This document shows, piece by piece, positions 42,626 to 52,619 of a stretch of 64,000 bases of DNA. Numbering within the stretch: position 1 is the first letter of the stretch; the number at the start of each line of letters is the position of its first letter. Under the pieces are notes generated by a model. It saw only the letters and a program-made list of their open reading frames with translations, had not been told where the DNA came from and did not search any database. The stretch comes from Flavobacterium hydrocarbonoxydans (GTDB lineage Bacteria > Bacteroidota > Bacteroidia > Flavobacteriales > Flavobacteriaceae). The translations under genes and the position numbers were made by a program. The stretch is from positions 310,001 through 374,000 of the forward strand of contig NZ_WSTB01000005.1 of NCBI RefSeq assembly GCF_009789235.1, written 5' to 3'.

Positions 42626-43822
42626 ATGAAAATACTAATAATAAACTCAGGAAGTTCGTCGATAAAATATCAATTAATGGTAATGCCGGCCAACGAAGTA
42701 ATATGTTCGGGTATGATTGACAGAATTGGGTTAGAAAGTTCGAATGTAACCTTCAAATCAGCATCAAATTCATTGGCAGAAACACTTCCTATTCAGAATC
42801 ATAAAGTAGGTTTGCAAAAAGTAGCTCAAATGCTTTTGGATGCGGAAAAAGGTGTTATAAGATCGACTTCAGAGATTGGTGCCGTTGGTCATCGAGTGGT
42901 TCACGGAGGAAGTTCTTTTACGGATACTGTCAAAATTGACGAGAAAGTAAAGGCAAAAATCAAACAATTATTTGATTTGGCACCGCTTCATAATCCGGCG
43001 AATTTAGAAGGAATTAATGTTGCTGAAGAAATTTTTGACAATGCAGCGCAAGTTGCTGTTTTTGATACCGCTTTTCATCAAACGATGCCAGAAGTGGCGT
43101 ATAAATTTGCAATTCCGAACAAATTACTGACCGAAAATAGAATTCGTGTGTATGGTTTTCACGGAACAAGTCATAAATATGTTTCGGAACAAGCGATTGA
43201 ATTTTTAAGAGAAAAAAACCTTCCAACTCAAAATATCATTACCATTCATTTAGGAAATGGCTGCAGTATTACCGCTATTAAAAACGGAAAAAGTATCGAT
43301 CATTCTTTTGGTTTCGGGCCAACAAATGGTTTGATAATGGGAACCAGAGCGGGAGATGTAGATCAGTCGGTTATTTTTTATATGCAAAATTCGCTTGGAT
43401 TTTCATTAGAAGAAATAAATACGATTCTGCAAAAAGAAAGCGGAATGTTAGGTCTTACTGGATTCAGTGATTTGAGGGATATCGAAGCCGAAGCCGAAAA
43501 AGGAAATAAAGATTGTCAGTTGGCTCTGTTTATGAATGCGTATCGAATTAAGAAATTTATAGGTTCATACACAGCGGCACTAAATGGTCTGGACGCCATT
43601 GTTTTTACGGCAGGAATTGGCGAAAATTCGTCTCACATTCGAAAATTGGTTTGTACCGATATGGATTTCTTCGGAATTGATTTAGACTTAGAACAAAACG
43701 AAATTCGTTCGAAAGAAAACAGAGCGATTAATACGCCAGATTCTAAAGTGAAAATTTTAGTAATTCCTACTGACGAAGAGTTTGAAATCGCTAATCAGGT
43801 TTATCATTTGTTGAGAGACTAG
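42626..43822 (+). CDS. ackA: Acetate kinase
   Basis: AckA transfers phosphate from acetyl phosphate to ADP, forming ATP and acetate. The ASKHA-fold signatures are present: MKILIINSGSSSIKYQL at the start, GHRVVHGGSSF (about 94-104), FDTAFHQTMP, VYGFHGTSHKYVS and FTAGIGENSSHIR. At 398 residues it is full length. It follows pta at a distance of 215 bases, so the two may be one transcript or separately expressed. The gap has no clear -7 element. Confidence 0.95.
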   Translation: MKILIINSGSSSIKYQLMVMPANEVICSGMIDRIGLESSNVTFKSASNSLAETLPIQNHKVGLQKVAQMLLDAEKGVIRSTSEIGAVGHRVVHGGSSFTDTVKIDEKVKAKIKQLFDLAPLHNPANLEGINVAEEIFDNAAQVAVFDTAFHQTMPEVAYKFAIPNKLLTENRIRVYGFHGTSHKYVSEQAIEFLREKNLPTQNIITIHLGNGCSITAIKNGKSIDHSFGFGPTNGLIMGTRAGDVDQSVIFYMQNSLGFSLEEINTILQKESGMLGLTGFSDLRDIEAEAEKGNKDCQLALFMNAYRIKKFIGSYTAALNGLDAIVFTAGIGENSSHIRKLVCTDMDFFGIDLDLEQNEIRSKENRAINTPDSKVKILVIPTDEEFEIANQVYHLLRD

Positions 43823-44045
43823 ATTCATTAGCCACACGAATAGTTAAAACTTTCCACTTTAGTATATTTCGCGTTCAACTTCTAAAAAAGTTATACCAAA
43901 AATTGTACAAATTCTCGCATATTAATTTGTGAGAATTTGTGCAATTTGTGGTTAAGAAACAAGCGTTATAATTTTGGAAACTTTCTCTTCACTAAACTTA
44001 AACCATGTATATTGGTTTGTTTTTTAAAAGTTCAATATTTGTCAG

Positions 44046-44053
44046 TATATTTG
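44046..44053 (+). promoter_or_regulatory. -7 promoter element of the PUL regulator
   Basis: TATATTTG matches TAnnTTTG exactly and lies 18 bases before the TTG at 44072. The nearest TTG upstream in the -33 range is 26 bases away, slightly long. Its position implies translation starts at 44072 and not at upstream codons. Confidence 0.5.
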
Positions 44054-44071
44054 ACTATAAATACGAATATT

Positions 44072-46816
44072 TTGAAATCTACACTTCATAAATTACTTAT
44101 TCTCTTTTTTATAACTTTTCAGATTCAGGCACAAGAATTACTTCCTTTTGTAGAAAATTATAATAAATCAAATTATCAAGGTGATAACCAAATTTGGAAT
44201 GTTGTCCAGGGAAATGATAATGCGATGTATTTTGCCAATAATCATTATTTACTGCGTTACGATGGTGTAACGTGGGAGAAATATACCTTGCCTAATAAAA
44301 CCATTATTCGTTCTATAATGGTTGAAGGGGATAAGATTTATTCGGGTTCCTATAAAGAATTTGGATATTGGCACAGAAAAGAAGGGAAAATGCATTATGT
44401 TTCCATTACCAAAAACCTGCGTTTGTTTGATGAAAAAGATAACGAAGAAATCTGGAAAATTTTTAGATTTAATGGTTCAATTTATTTTCAGTCTTTCAAT
44501 GATGTTTTTATTTACAAGGGAAAACACATACAGAAAATAAGGTTTCCATTTTTGATTTCGTATTGTTTTGTAGTCGATAAAAACCTTTATGTAGCGTCTG
44601 TAGAAAAAGGTGTTTTTAGAATGAAAGGCTCCAAAATTGCCAACCCTAAAGGGTGGAATGTGCTTAAAAACTGTGTTGTTCATGCAATTGAAAAACATCA
44701 GAATAAGACCTATATTTTTACACACAAAAATGGCGTTTTTTCAGTAGAAAAAAATGGTTTGAAACCTTGGGGCAATCCCTTGAACGAAACTTTAAAAAAA
44801 GCAACCATTAATGTGGCCAAGTTTGTAAAAAACGACAAACTGGTTATCGGAACAGGAAATAAAGGTGTTTATGTTGTTGACCTGAATACGGATTTGTATA
44901 AAAACATAGACCGTAATAATGTTTTGATGAACAACTCGATTTTGAGTATTGGTCTGGATAAAGAAAACGATTTATGGCTTGGGCTTGACAACGGAATTGC
45001 GCATGTCGAGATCAATTCGCCAGTTTCTATTTTTTATGATAATACCGGAATTTTAGGATCAGTTTATTCGGTTGCACCAACCCATAATGGTTATTTGATT
45101 GCTTCCAATCATGGTGTTTTTGAATATGGAGCCGGTAGATTTTCCATGATACCAAATACACAGGGACAAGCCTGGAATATAACCGAAATTAACAATCAAT
45201 ACGTGATTGGTCACAACGATGGAACTTTTGTGTACAATAATGGAACTTTTTCCAAGATAAACGGAATTAGTGGTGGCTGGAATTTGTCTAAGAGTAGTAT
45301 TAATAATAACTATTTTCAATCTACTTATAGTGGTGTTTTACTTTATGATGAGCCTTCAAAACTAACTCAAAACAGAAGAATACAAGAGATTTCTAAACCT
45401 ATAAAATACGTTGCCCAAAATAAGAAGAATGAACTTTGGGCTGCGGATAATTATCGGGGTTTGTATCGTGTTTTGTATGATGATCATTATCAAACCAAAA
45501 AAGTCGAGAACGTAACCCAGCAAAGCAAAATTAAAAATGATTTTGGCGTTAAAATTTTTGAGTTCAGAAACGAAATTCTGTTTCTAATTGACAATTCCTG
45601 GTACACTTATAATTCATTGACCAATAAATTGGAAAAAAATGAATTGTTTAACGAAAATTTCAAAAGTGTTTCTGATGTTGTTGCCATAGATGAAAGCCAT
45701 TTTATTGTACAGCAAAACGGAATTTTGTACCATATTTATGCCAACGGAAATAAATTTGTGTGGAATATTATTCAGGAGAAATATTATAAAGGAAAATTGA
45801 TCAATGATAACTTGAAAGTTTTTAGAGATAAAGACAATTATTTACTAAATCTTGATGATGGCTTTATTTCACTTCAATTAAAGAATGTTAAAAAACAAAA
45901 TCTGGATTTAAAAACAGAGGCTTTTAGTAACCAAAATCTTGTTGCCGAGGACGATAAAATTGAATTTAATTCGGAGTTAAAAATTCATGTGGTGTCCGGA
46001 ATTTATGGTGCCAGAAAACCTAATTTGTTTTATAGATTTAATAACACAAAAGATTTCTTACCCATTACTGATGGTTTGATTGTTCTCAATAATTTAAGCA
46101 GCGGATTTCATTCAGTAAAAATCTACAGACATGATGGTGCGCGTTACGATGAAGTTTCTAGTTTTGAATTTAGAGTGGCACAGCCCTGGTATTTTTCTTT
46201 TTGGATGATTGTGTTGTATTTGTTTTTAATAGGCGCTGTATTTTTCTTTTATTATAAATGGAATAAGCTCCGTTACATTCAAAAATTGAAACTTCAGGAA
46301 GAAGAACTAAAACATCAGAAAGAAATCCTGGAAATGGAATTGAAAGCGGAGAACGAATTGAATATTCAGGAATATGAAAAACACATTCTGGAACTTGAAT
46401 TATTAACTAAATCATCTGAAGTGGCGGGAAAATCATTGTCAATTGCAAAGCAAAGTGAGATGATAGATAATATTCAGCAAATTTTAGATTCCGAGAAAGA
46501 CTTCAATAAACTAAAAAGCGAAATCAAAAAAGCGATTAAAATCAATGAAGTGAATAAACACGAATGGGAAATTTTTGAAACCAATCTGAATCAGATTCAT
46601 AACGAATTTATTATTAGTCTTTCTAAGAAGTTTCCAACTCTTACTCCAAAAGATATCAAACTCTGTGTTTACCTTAAAATGAACCTTTCGTCCAAAGAAA
46701 TTGCACCTATGATGAACATCTCCTTCAGAGGTGTAGAACTCCATCGTTATCGTCTTAGAAAGAAATTAAACCTCACACAAGAAGAAAATCTATCTAAATT
46801 TTTACTTACTATATAA
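44072..46816 (+). CDS. Transmembrane propeller/triple-tyrosine regulator with LuxR-type HTH
   Basis: This is a one-protein sensor-regulator for the adjacent glycan locus. A signal peptide (LHKLLILFFITFQIQAQ) leads to a long periplasmic beta-propeller region (about residues 20-610). A triple-tyrosine-like domain follows (about 620-700), then one membrane helix (about 708-728, FWMIVLYLFLIGAVFFFYY), a coiled coil (about 735-800), and a C-terminal helix-turn-helix of LuxR/GerE type (LTPKDIKLCVYLKMNLSSKEIA, then GVELHRYRLRKKLN). There is no histidine kinase or receiver domain. The ORF is open further upstream, but the -7 element at 44046 and the signal peptide favour the TTG at 44072 (914 residues). 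The susC gene lies 245 bases downstream. Confidence 0.82.
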   Translation: MKSTLHKLLILFFITFQIQAQELLPFVENYNKSNYQGDNQIWNVVQGNDNAMYFANNHYLLRYDGVTWEKYTLPNKTIIRSIMVEGDKIYSGSYKEFGYWHRKEGKMHYVSITKNLRLFDEKDNEEIWKIFRFNGSIYFQSFNDVFIYKGKHIQKIRFPFLISYCFVVDKNLYVASVEKGVFRMKGSKIANPKGWNVLKNCVVHAIEKHQNKTYIFTHKNGVFSVEKNGLKPWGNPLNETLKKATINVAKFVKNDKLVIGTGNKGVYVVDLNTDLYKNIDRNNVLMNNSILSIGLDKENDLWLGLDNGIAHVEINSPVSIFYDNTGILGSVYSVAPTHNGYLIASNHGVFEYGAGRFSMIPNTQGQAWNITEINNQYVIGHNDGTFVYNNGTFSKINGISGGWNLSKSSINNNYFQSTYSGVLLYDEPSKLTQNRRIQEISKPIKYVAQNKKNELWAADNYRGLYRVLYDDHYQTKKVENVTQQSKIKNDFGVKIFEFRNEILFLIDNSWYTYNSLTNKLEKNELFNENFKSVSDVVAIDESHFIVQQNGILYHIYANGNKFVWNIIQEKYYKGKLINDNLKVFRDKDNYLLNLDDGFISLQLKNVKKQNLDLKTEAFSNQNLVAEDDKIEFNSELKIHVVSGIYGARKPNLFYRFNNTKDFLPITDGLIVLNNLSSGFHSVKIYRHDGARYDEVSSFEFRVAQPWYFSFWMIVLYLFLIGAVFFFYYKWNKLRYIQKLKLQEEELKHQKEILEMELKAENELNIQEYEKHILELELLTKSSEVAGKSLSIAKQSEMIDNIQQILDSEKDFNKLKSEIKKAIKINEVNKHEWEIFETNLNQIHNEFIISLSKKFPTLTPKDIKLCVYLKMNLSSKEIAPMMNISFRGVELHRYRLRKKLNLTQEENLSKFLLTI

Positions 46817-46885
46817 TTTATCTTATTAAATTTTAGTAATATTTTATTTTTAAACCACTTTTTTTACATTATTACAATACATCAT

Positions 46886-47009
46886 TACTACATCATAATG
46901 ATATGTTAAAGCTATTGTGGTTTTTGTATAAATAATTGTTTTTCAGTTATTTAATACACTTTTTTTTGGTTTTGATGTAATCATGTAGTAGCCCTATATG
47001 ATGTACTAC
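46886..47009 (+). promoter_or_regulatory. Repeated ATGATGTAsTA motifs upstream of the PUL susC
   Basis: The 11-mer atgatgtacta occurs at 46998-47008. A near-identical copy is inverted at 46886-46896 (tactacatcat). A related ttgatgta...catgtagta lies at 46972-46990. Also gtagta (46985-46990) and tactac (47004-47009) form a dyad 53-77 bases before the susC start. They are candidate binding sites for the LuxR-type regulator encoded just upstream. Confidence 0.4.
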
Positions 47010-47061
47010 AACGTTGTAATTGCTTAATTTGGCTCCACTAACTTAAACGATTACAAAACTT

Positions 47062-50000
47062 ATGAGAAATTTTATTTTTAGCTTCTTAGCGCTTTTGCTT
47101 CTACCAGCTTATATGTCTGGTCAGGCAATCACAGGAAAAGTAGTAGATAGTAAAGGAATCGGAATTCCGGGAGCCATAGTTCAGGCACCAGATTCTAAAA
47201 CTTCTGCTGATACTGATTTTGACGGAAATTTTACAATAAATGCCAAATCGGGAGAAATATTGAAAATTTCGATGTTGGGTTTTGAAGCTGTTTCTTTGCC
47301 AGCATCGGCTAATATGAGTGTTACCTTGCAGGAATCTGATGATACTATGTTAAAAGATGTTGTTATCATTGGATACGGAACCAGAAAAAAAGTTGATAAT
47401 ACTACTGCAATTAGTTCACTAAAAGGAGAAGAAATTACAAAAACCAAAGTCTTAAATGCTTCGCAGGCTATACAAGGTAAAGCGGCTGGGGTACAGGTAA
47501 TTTCGTCTGATCTTCCAGGAAGTACACCTTCTGTTGTTATTAGAGGTTTGGGGACAGCTTTAGGTGGGAGAACTCCCTTGTTTATTGTAGATGGAATGCC
47601 AACAGAAAATATCAATAATATTAATACAAATGATATTACTTCGTATGATATTTTAAAAGATGCTTCGGCATTAGCAATTTATGGTACCAGAGCTGCAAAT
47701 GGAGTTATCATCATTACAACCAAAAAAGGTAAAGGAGATAAAGTTTCTGTAGAAATTGAAAGCTTTGCAGGAGTAAGAGAGCCTTTGAAAAAGGTAAAAA
47801 TGGCTGGAAGTAACAAGTATGCGTATTATACTAATTCAGCTTTGCAGTCAACTACTTTTTCACAAGATCAGCCTATAAATACAGACTGGTTTGATGAAAT
47901 TACCAGAACAGGAAGTTATACTCAAAACAACGTTTCTGTTTCTGGAGGTACTGAAAGTATTAAATATTTTTTCAGTTTAGGAAATTACGAAGAAAAAGCA
48001 ATCTTAAACGGATTGGATTACGGACGTACTACTTTTAGAAATAACAATGAATATAGAATTTCTAAAAAACTGACTTTAAATCAAAACTTCAGTTTTACCT
48101 CTACCAAATCAACACCTAAGCCATTAGATGCCTTTACAAATGCTTATAAGCAATCACCATTAGTTCCTGTTCGCTTTGCTGATGGGAAATACGGAGTATC
48201 CAGAGTTGGTCCGGATGGTTTCGTTAGTCAGACAGGTTCAGCATTTAACAATGCGGGTAATCCTGTGGCACAATTAGATTTTAAAGATGAAGAACAAAGA
48301 AGTATTATGCTTCAGGGAGGCTTGAAATTGGATTATGAGATTTTAAAATCATTAAAATTTACATCTCAATTTAACGGGGAATATTATAGTTGGAAACAAT
48401 ATGATTATGCAGATAATAAAAATATTTGGCTGGCTGCCAATCCAAATAAAGTTGAAAGCGATTATGCAAAAGAATTTCCAAATGCAAACTTAAATACATT
48501 AACAAAGGGGAGAGAGCAATATTATAACTGGAACTTGCAGAACTACTTAACTTATAACAAAGTTTTTGCTGAAATTCATGATATAGAAGTAACAGCTGGT
48601 ATAGAAACAAGTGTTAAAGGGAATAGAGAGAAACTAACTATTGTGCGAAAAAATGTAGATACAAATTCTAATTATTGGGGATTAAAAGACGTAGAATATG
48701 CTGCTAATGTTACTAGCTATAAGGATGAAGTTTTTAACGAAATAAAACTAGCATCTTATTTAGGTCGTTTCCAGTACAAATTGATGGATAAATATTTGCT
48801 TACAGGAACTATAAGACGTGATGGATCTTCCAACTTTGGTAAAGATTACCGTTGGGGTACTTTCCCTGCTTTTGGTTTAGGTTGGGTTATATCTAAAGAA
48901 GCATTTTTAGCAGATTCAAAAACAATCAATTTGTTAAAATTAAGAGGAGGTTGGGGACGTTTAGGAAATCAAAATGTACCTCTTAATAACCAAAGTTATA
49001 CATCTGGTCAAAATGCTTATTTAGGAGGCTCTATTTTAAATCAGGGAACAACAATTAGCTCACAAATTGATCCTAGTTTATCTTGGGAAGTTACAGAAGA
49101 AACGTCTGCAGGTCTAGATTTTGAATTATTAGATAATAGATTAAAAGGAACTTTTGATGTGTATGATAAAACAACAACCAATGTAATTTTAAATACTAAA
49201 CCTTATTTTACATCAGGAATTACGAATGCTTCTCCTGCGCATGTTGGTGAAGTATCTAACAAAGGATATGAGATTTCCTTGCGTTGGGATGATAAAATAG
49301 GGGAAGATTTTAATTATTGGATCGGTGGTAATTTTTCGAACAATAAAAATGAACTTACAGGATTAAAAGATGTTGAATTAACCATACAAAATGGTGGAAA
49401 TTTAGGGAATGGACAAAACACTAAAATTTTAGATAACAGTTCTGTAGGTCAACCTTTAGGAAGTTTTTATATGTATGAATATGCTGGTTTTGATCCTTCA
49501 AATGGAAAAATGTTGTATTACAATGCTGCTGGTGCTAAAGTGACTCAAGATGCTTTAAATACTAATGCTGATAGAAAATATGTTGGTTCAATACTGCCAA
49601 AATCTAACTACGGAGTAACACTAGGTCTTGCTTACAAAAATTTTGACTTTTCTGTTGATGGTTATGGAACTGCAGGGGCAAAGGTCTATAATGGAAAAAA
49701 AGCACAGCGTTTTTCTGGTGAAAACATCGAAGAGTCTCTTGCAATGGATTTCTGGACACCAAATAATTTGACAGCTTCAAATCCAGCACCATTCAATCAG
49801 GTACCTGTTGCTTCAACGTATTATTTAGAGTCAGGCGATTTCTTCAGAATAAATAATATTACTGTAGGCTATAAATTGCCTTTACCTGAAGGTAGTTTTA
49901 TTAGCTCTTGCAGAATTTACGTAAATGCAATTAACCCATTTATTACCCAGAAATTCTCAGGATTTTCTCCAGAATTAAATGATGATGGTAATCCATACAA

Positions 50001-50073
50001 CCTTCAGGGAGTTGAATTGAATGCGTATCCAACTTTGAGATCATTTGTAATGGGTGCTAACCTAAAATTTTAA
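47062..50073 (+). CDS. SusC-type TonB-linked outer-membrane glycan transporter
   Basis: This is the outer-membrane barrel of the polysaccharide utilization locus. A signal peptide (residues 1-20, ending MSGQ) is followed by a carboxypeptidase-regulatory-like domain (about 22-98) and the plug. The plug carries GYGTRKKVDNTTAISSLKG, VVIRGLGTALGG, PLFIVDGMPT and DASALAIYGTRAANGVIIITTKKG. The barrel ends in LRSFVMGANLKF, with a C-terminal Phe as usual. The length (1003 residues) is typical. Four bases separate it from susD. With GH144 and GH3 enzymes downstream it is expected to import beta-glucan oligosaccharides. Confidence 0.94.
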   Translation: MRNFIFSFLALLLLPAYMSGQAITGKVVDSKGIGIPGAIVQAPDSKTSADTDFDGNFTINAKSGEILKISMLGFEAVSLPASANMSVTLQESDDTMLKDVVIIGYGTRKKVDNTTAISSLKGEEITKTKVLNASQAIQGKAAGVQVISSDLPGSTPSVVIRGLGTALGGRTPLFIVDGMPTENINNINTNDITSYDILKDASALAIYGTRAANGVIIITTKKGKGDKVSVEIESFAGVREPLKKVKMAGSNKYAYYTNSALQSTTFSQDQPINTDWFDEITRTGSYTQNNVSVSGGTESIKYFFSLGNYEEKAILNGLDYGRTTFRNNNEYRISKKLTLNQNFSFTSTKSTPKPLDAFTNAYKQSPLVPVRFADGKYGVSRVGPDGFVSQTGSAFNNAGNPVAQLDFKDEEQRSIMLQGGLKLDYEILKSLKFTSQFNGEYYSWKQYDYADNKNIWLAANPNKVESDYAKEFPNANLNTLTKGREQYYNWNLQNYLTYNKVFAEIHDIEVTAGIETSVKGNREKLTIVRKNVDTNSNYWGLKDVEYAANVTSYKDEVFNEIKLASYLGRFQYKLMDKYLLTGTIRRDGSSNFGKDYRWGTFPAFGLGWVISKEAFLADSKTINLLKLRGGWGRLGNQNVPLNNQSYTSGQNAYLGGSILNQGTTISSQIDPSLSWEVTEETSAGLDFELLDNRLKGTFDVYDKTTTNVILNTKPYFTSGITNASPAHVGEVSNKGYEISLRWDDKIGEDFNYWIGGNFSNNKNELTGLKDVELTIQNGGNLGNGQNTKILDNSSVGQPLGSFYMYEYAGFDPSNGKMLYYNAAGAKVTQDALNTNADRKYVGSILPKSNYGVTLGLAYKNFDFSVDGYGTAGAKVYNGKKAQRFSGENIEESLAMDFWTPNNLTASNPAPFNQVPVASTYYLESGDFFRINNITVGYKLPLPEGSFISSCRIYVNAINPFITQKFSGFSPELNDDGNPYNLQGVELNAYPTLRSFVMGANLKF

Positions 50074-50077
50074 AATT

Positions 50078-51535
50078 ATGAAAAAGATATATATAGCAAC
50101 GTTTGTAGTGTCATCATTCTTTTTTACAGGATGTGCAGACGATTATTTAGACGTAGATCAAACAGAAACTATTTCTACAAAAGATATTGAGTTATTCAAC
50201 AATGACGCAGGTGCGGCTACCTTTGTAACTTCAATTTACAATAAATTTTTAAATTGGGATATGACTTCGTTTGGTTGGATTGGTTTATCAAGTATTACAT
50301 CAGATGATGCAGATAAAGGATCTTCGCCTGGAGACACAGGAACTGATAAAGATGTTTTGGATGCTTTGACTTATAACGCTTCAAATCCATCTGCCGAAAG
50401 TACTTTTAATGCCAATTATGATGGTATCAACAGATGTAATCAGGCCTTAAATATTCTTCCAAAATTAGATAAAGCGGATGCTAATTTAAGAGCAAGATTG
50501 GCTGGAGAAGCTAAGTTTTTAAGAGCTTTTATGTATTTTACTTTGGTAAAATGTTACGGAGGTGTGCCGATTGTTGATCATCTACCTGTACCTGGAAATG
50601 ATGCAGATAGAATTATGCAGTTAACCCGTAAAACATCTGCGGAGGTTTATGCTTTTATCGAAAGTGATTTAAATGATGCTATTGCTGCTTTGCCAGAAAA
50701 ATCAGCTTACGGAGCGAATGAAAGATCAAGAGCCTCAAAAGGTGCTGCTTATGCCTTATTGGCAAAAGTAAGTTTGTATCAAAAAAACTGGCAAAAAGTA
50801 GTGGATAACTGTAATAAAGTTACCGGATACTCAATAGTAGAAGATTATGCAACGATGTTTAGACCTGCTGGGAAATTTGATTCAGAATCTATTTTCGAAA
50901 TTTATGCTCAAGGAAGTGTTCCTGCAAAAGGAATTGAAGGATATTCAAATACCCAAGGTGCTCGTGGTGCTGGAGGTTGGGGTTGGGGTTTCAATACACC
51001 ATCACAAAGTTTAGTAAATGCTTATGAACCAAATGATGTAAGAAAAGCTGCGACAATTATTTTTAAAGGAACTACTTTATATGATGGAAGAGTAATTCCA
51101 ACTACGGTAGAAAACGAACGTTATAATTACAAAGCCTATTCTTCTGCCTATACAGATGCCTGGGAAACAGATGTCGATATTAAATACTTAAGATATGCTG
51201 AAGTTTTATTGATGAAAGCAGAAGCTTTAAATGAATTAGGACAAACTGATCAAGCAATTCCGTTGTTGAATCAAATTAGAAAAAGAGCCAATTTAGGAGT
51301 TACACCTGCTGTATCACAAGGAGATGTCAGAATTGCAATCTGGAAAGAAAGAAGAGTAGAAATGGCTTTTGAGCACGATAGATTTTTTGATTTGGTACGT
51401 ACTGGTCAGGCAAAAGCTGCTTTTGCTGCAGATGGAAAAACATTTATCGAAGGAAAACATGAATTATTTCCTATCCCGGCATCATTCTTAAAACAAGCTG
51501 GAGATTTGTCTTCTCAAAACCCTGGTGGTTATTAA
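50078..51535 (+). CDS. SusD/RagB-type surface glycan-binding lipoprotein
   Basis: This partner lid of the preceding SusC barrel has a lipoprotein signal with lipobox FTGC (Cys19), after which DDYLDVDQTETIS begins the SusD fold. TPR-like helices and the C-terminal RagB/SusD region follow (IKYLRYAEVLLMKAEALNELG, then LLNQIRKRANLG, then KERRVEMAFEHDRFFDLVRTG, then HELFPIPASFL...NPGGY). At 485 residues it is complete. It is co-transcribed with susC and with the LamG lipoprotein gene 18 bases downstream. Confidence 0.94.
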   Translation: MKKIYIATFVVSSFFFTGCADDYLDVDQTETISTKDIELFNNDAGAATFVTSIYNKFLNWDMTSFGWIGLSSITSDDADKGSSPGDTGTDKDVLDALTYNASNPSAESTFNANYDGINRCNQALNILPKLDKADANLRARLAGEAKFLRAFMYFTLVKCYGGVPIVDHLPVPGNDADRIMQLTRKTSAEVYAFIESDLNDAIAALPEKSAYGANERSRASKGAAYALLAKVSLYQKNWQKVVDNCNKVTGYSIVEDYATMFRPAGKFDSESIFEIYAQGSVPAKGIEGYSNTQGARGAGGWGWGFNTPSQSLVNAYEPNDVRKAATIIFKGTTLYDGRVIPTTVENERYNYKAYSSAYTDAWETDVDIKYLRYAEVLLMKAEALNELGQTDQAIPLLNQIRKRANLGVTPAVSQGDVRIAIWKERRVEMAFEHDRFFDLVRTGQAKAAFAADGKTFIEGKHELFPIPASFLKQAGDLSSQNPGGY

Positions 51536-51553
51536 TCCTTAAAAACAATTAAA

Positions 51554-52534
51554 ATGAAAAAAAATAAATCAATTTTCTTGCTTTCTTTTGTTTTGGCTGC
51601 TACAATTTTTGTAAGCTGTGAGGATAGTATAGATAAAACAAACAGCCCAATTCCGTATGAATCAATTGGGGGTTATGACAGTTCTGATGATGTTGCGGCT
51701 GCGCACTTAGTATCAAAATTTAGTTTTGATGGGAATCTAACAGACAGTAAAAGTAATATTTCAGGATTTGAAGAAATGAATGTTGCTTATGCAAATGGAG
51801 TAAAAGGAAATGCTTATCAAGGTTCTAGTTCTGTTGCAAGATATGCAGTAGGAAATGCTACTGCAAAAATTACGTCTTTAAATGATTACTCAATATCCTT
51901 TTGGATGAATACTGCCAATACAGTACCTGATGGCGGAAGTCCAGGACAGGGAAAAGGTGCACAAGGTATTTTTTCTATTGTTAGACCAACTGAGTTTTGG
52001 GGCGGAATTAATTTATTTTTAGAAAATCCTGACAGTGCAAATCCAAATAGATTAAGATTAAAACTGGGAGTTGAAAATGGAAGAGCAGGTGTTGCCTGGA
52101 AAAGTCAAAGCGCTATCGTAAACATTGATAATAGTTTAAATACTTGGGTACATGTTGTATTGGCATATGATTCTAAAACAAGTACTATAAACTGTTATAC
52201 GAATGGAGCGCCAAGCGCGAATATAGGAGGTTTTCCATATGCTCCAACTGCAGGAGTTGTAGGTTCGGTAATATGGTATGCTGATGATTCAGGAACTTTT
52301 GAAAATTCAAAGAATGCTCCAAAATATGGTGCATTTGAAATGATAGGAACAAATGGTAAAGTAGTTTTTGGTAATCATCAATTTCAAACAAATCCATCTC
52401 TAACTTCAGGTGGTTCAGCACAAGGATGGGCTACAAGTTATGCAGGTTTAATGGATGAATTCAGAATTTACGATTCAGCCCTTACTACTAGTGAAGTTAC
52501 AGCTCTTTACAAATTAGAGAAAGACAAAAGATAA
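51554..52534 (+). CDS. LamG-domain lipoprotein, probable surface glycan-binding protein
   Basis: The signal peptide ends in a lipobox (FVSC, Cys22). A short linker leads to one LamG/concanavalin-like jelly roll at about residues 55-320. Its marks are LVSKFSFDGNLTDSKSN, YSISFWMNTANTVP, STINCYTNGAP and GLMDEFRIYDSALTTSEVTALY. No catalytic motif of a LamG-like hydrolase is seen. Placed directly after susCD, it fits the surface glycan-binding protein slot (the SusE/F position). Such proteins hold polysaccharide at the cell surface for the associated enzymes. Confidence 0.82.
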   Translation: MKKNKSIFLLSFVLAATIFVSCEDSIDKTNSPIPYESIGGYDSSDDVAAAHLVSKFSFDGNLTDSKSNISGFEEMNVAYANGVKGNAYQGSSSVARYAVGNATAKITSLNDYSISFWMNTANTVPDGGSPGQGKGAQGIFSIVRPTEFWGGINLFLENPDSANPNRLRLKLGVENGRAGVAWKSQSAIVNIDNSLNTWVHVVLAYDSKTSTINCYTNGAPSANIGGFPYAPTAGVVGSVIWYADDSGTFENSKNAPKYGAFEMIGTNGKVVFGNHQFQTNPSLTSGGSAQGWATSYAGLMDEFRIYDSALTTSEVTALYKLEKDKR

Positions 52535-52539
52535 AAAAA

Positions 52540-52579
52540 AAGTCTTTGATGAGTAAATTAATTATCTCATCAAAGACTT
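52540..52579 (+). terminator. Hairpin after the LamG gene
   Basis: A perfect 14-base stem (aagtctttgatgag at 52540-52553 with ctcatcaaagactt at 52566-52579) follows the LamG stop by 5 bases. The following T tract is weak, so it may attenuate rather than stop transcription into the enzyme genes. Confidence 0.65.
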
Positions 52580-52619
52580 AAATTTCTATAAACTATATAT
52601 GCCAAATAACTAAATGATT

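Noticed and set aside
47181..47615. 144-codon open frame on the - strand inside the PUL susC gene
   Set aside because: It is fully antisense to a well-supported SusC plug region, has no protein-like features and arises from codon bias of the true frame. The same applies to long antisense frames at 2728-3039, 5366-5782 and 58086-58565.
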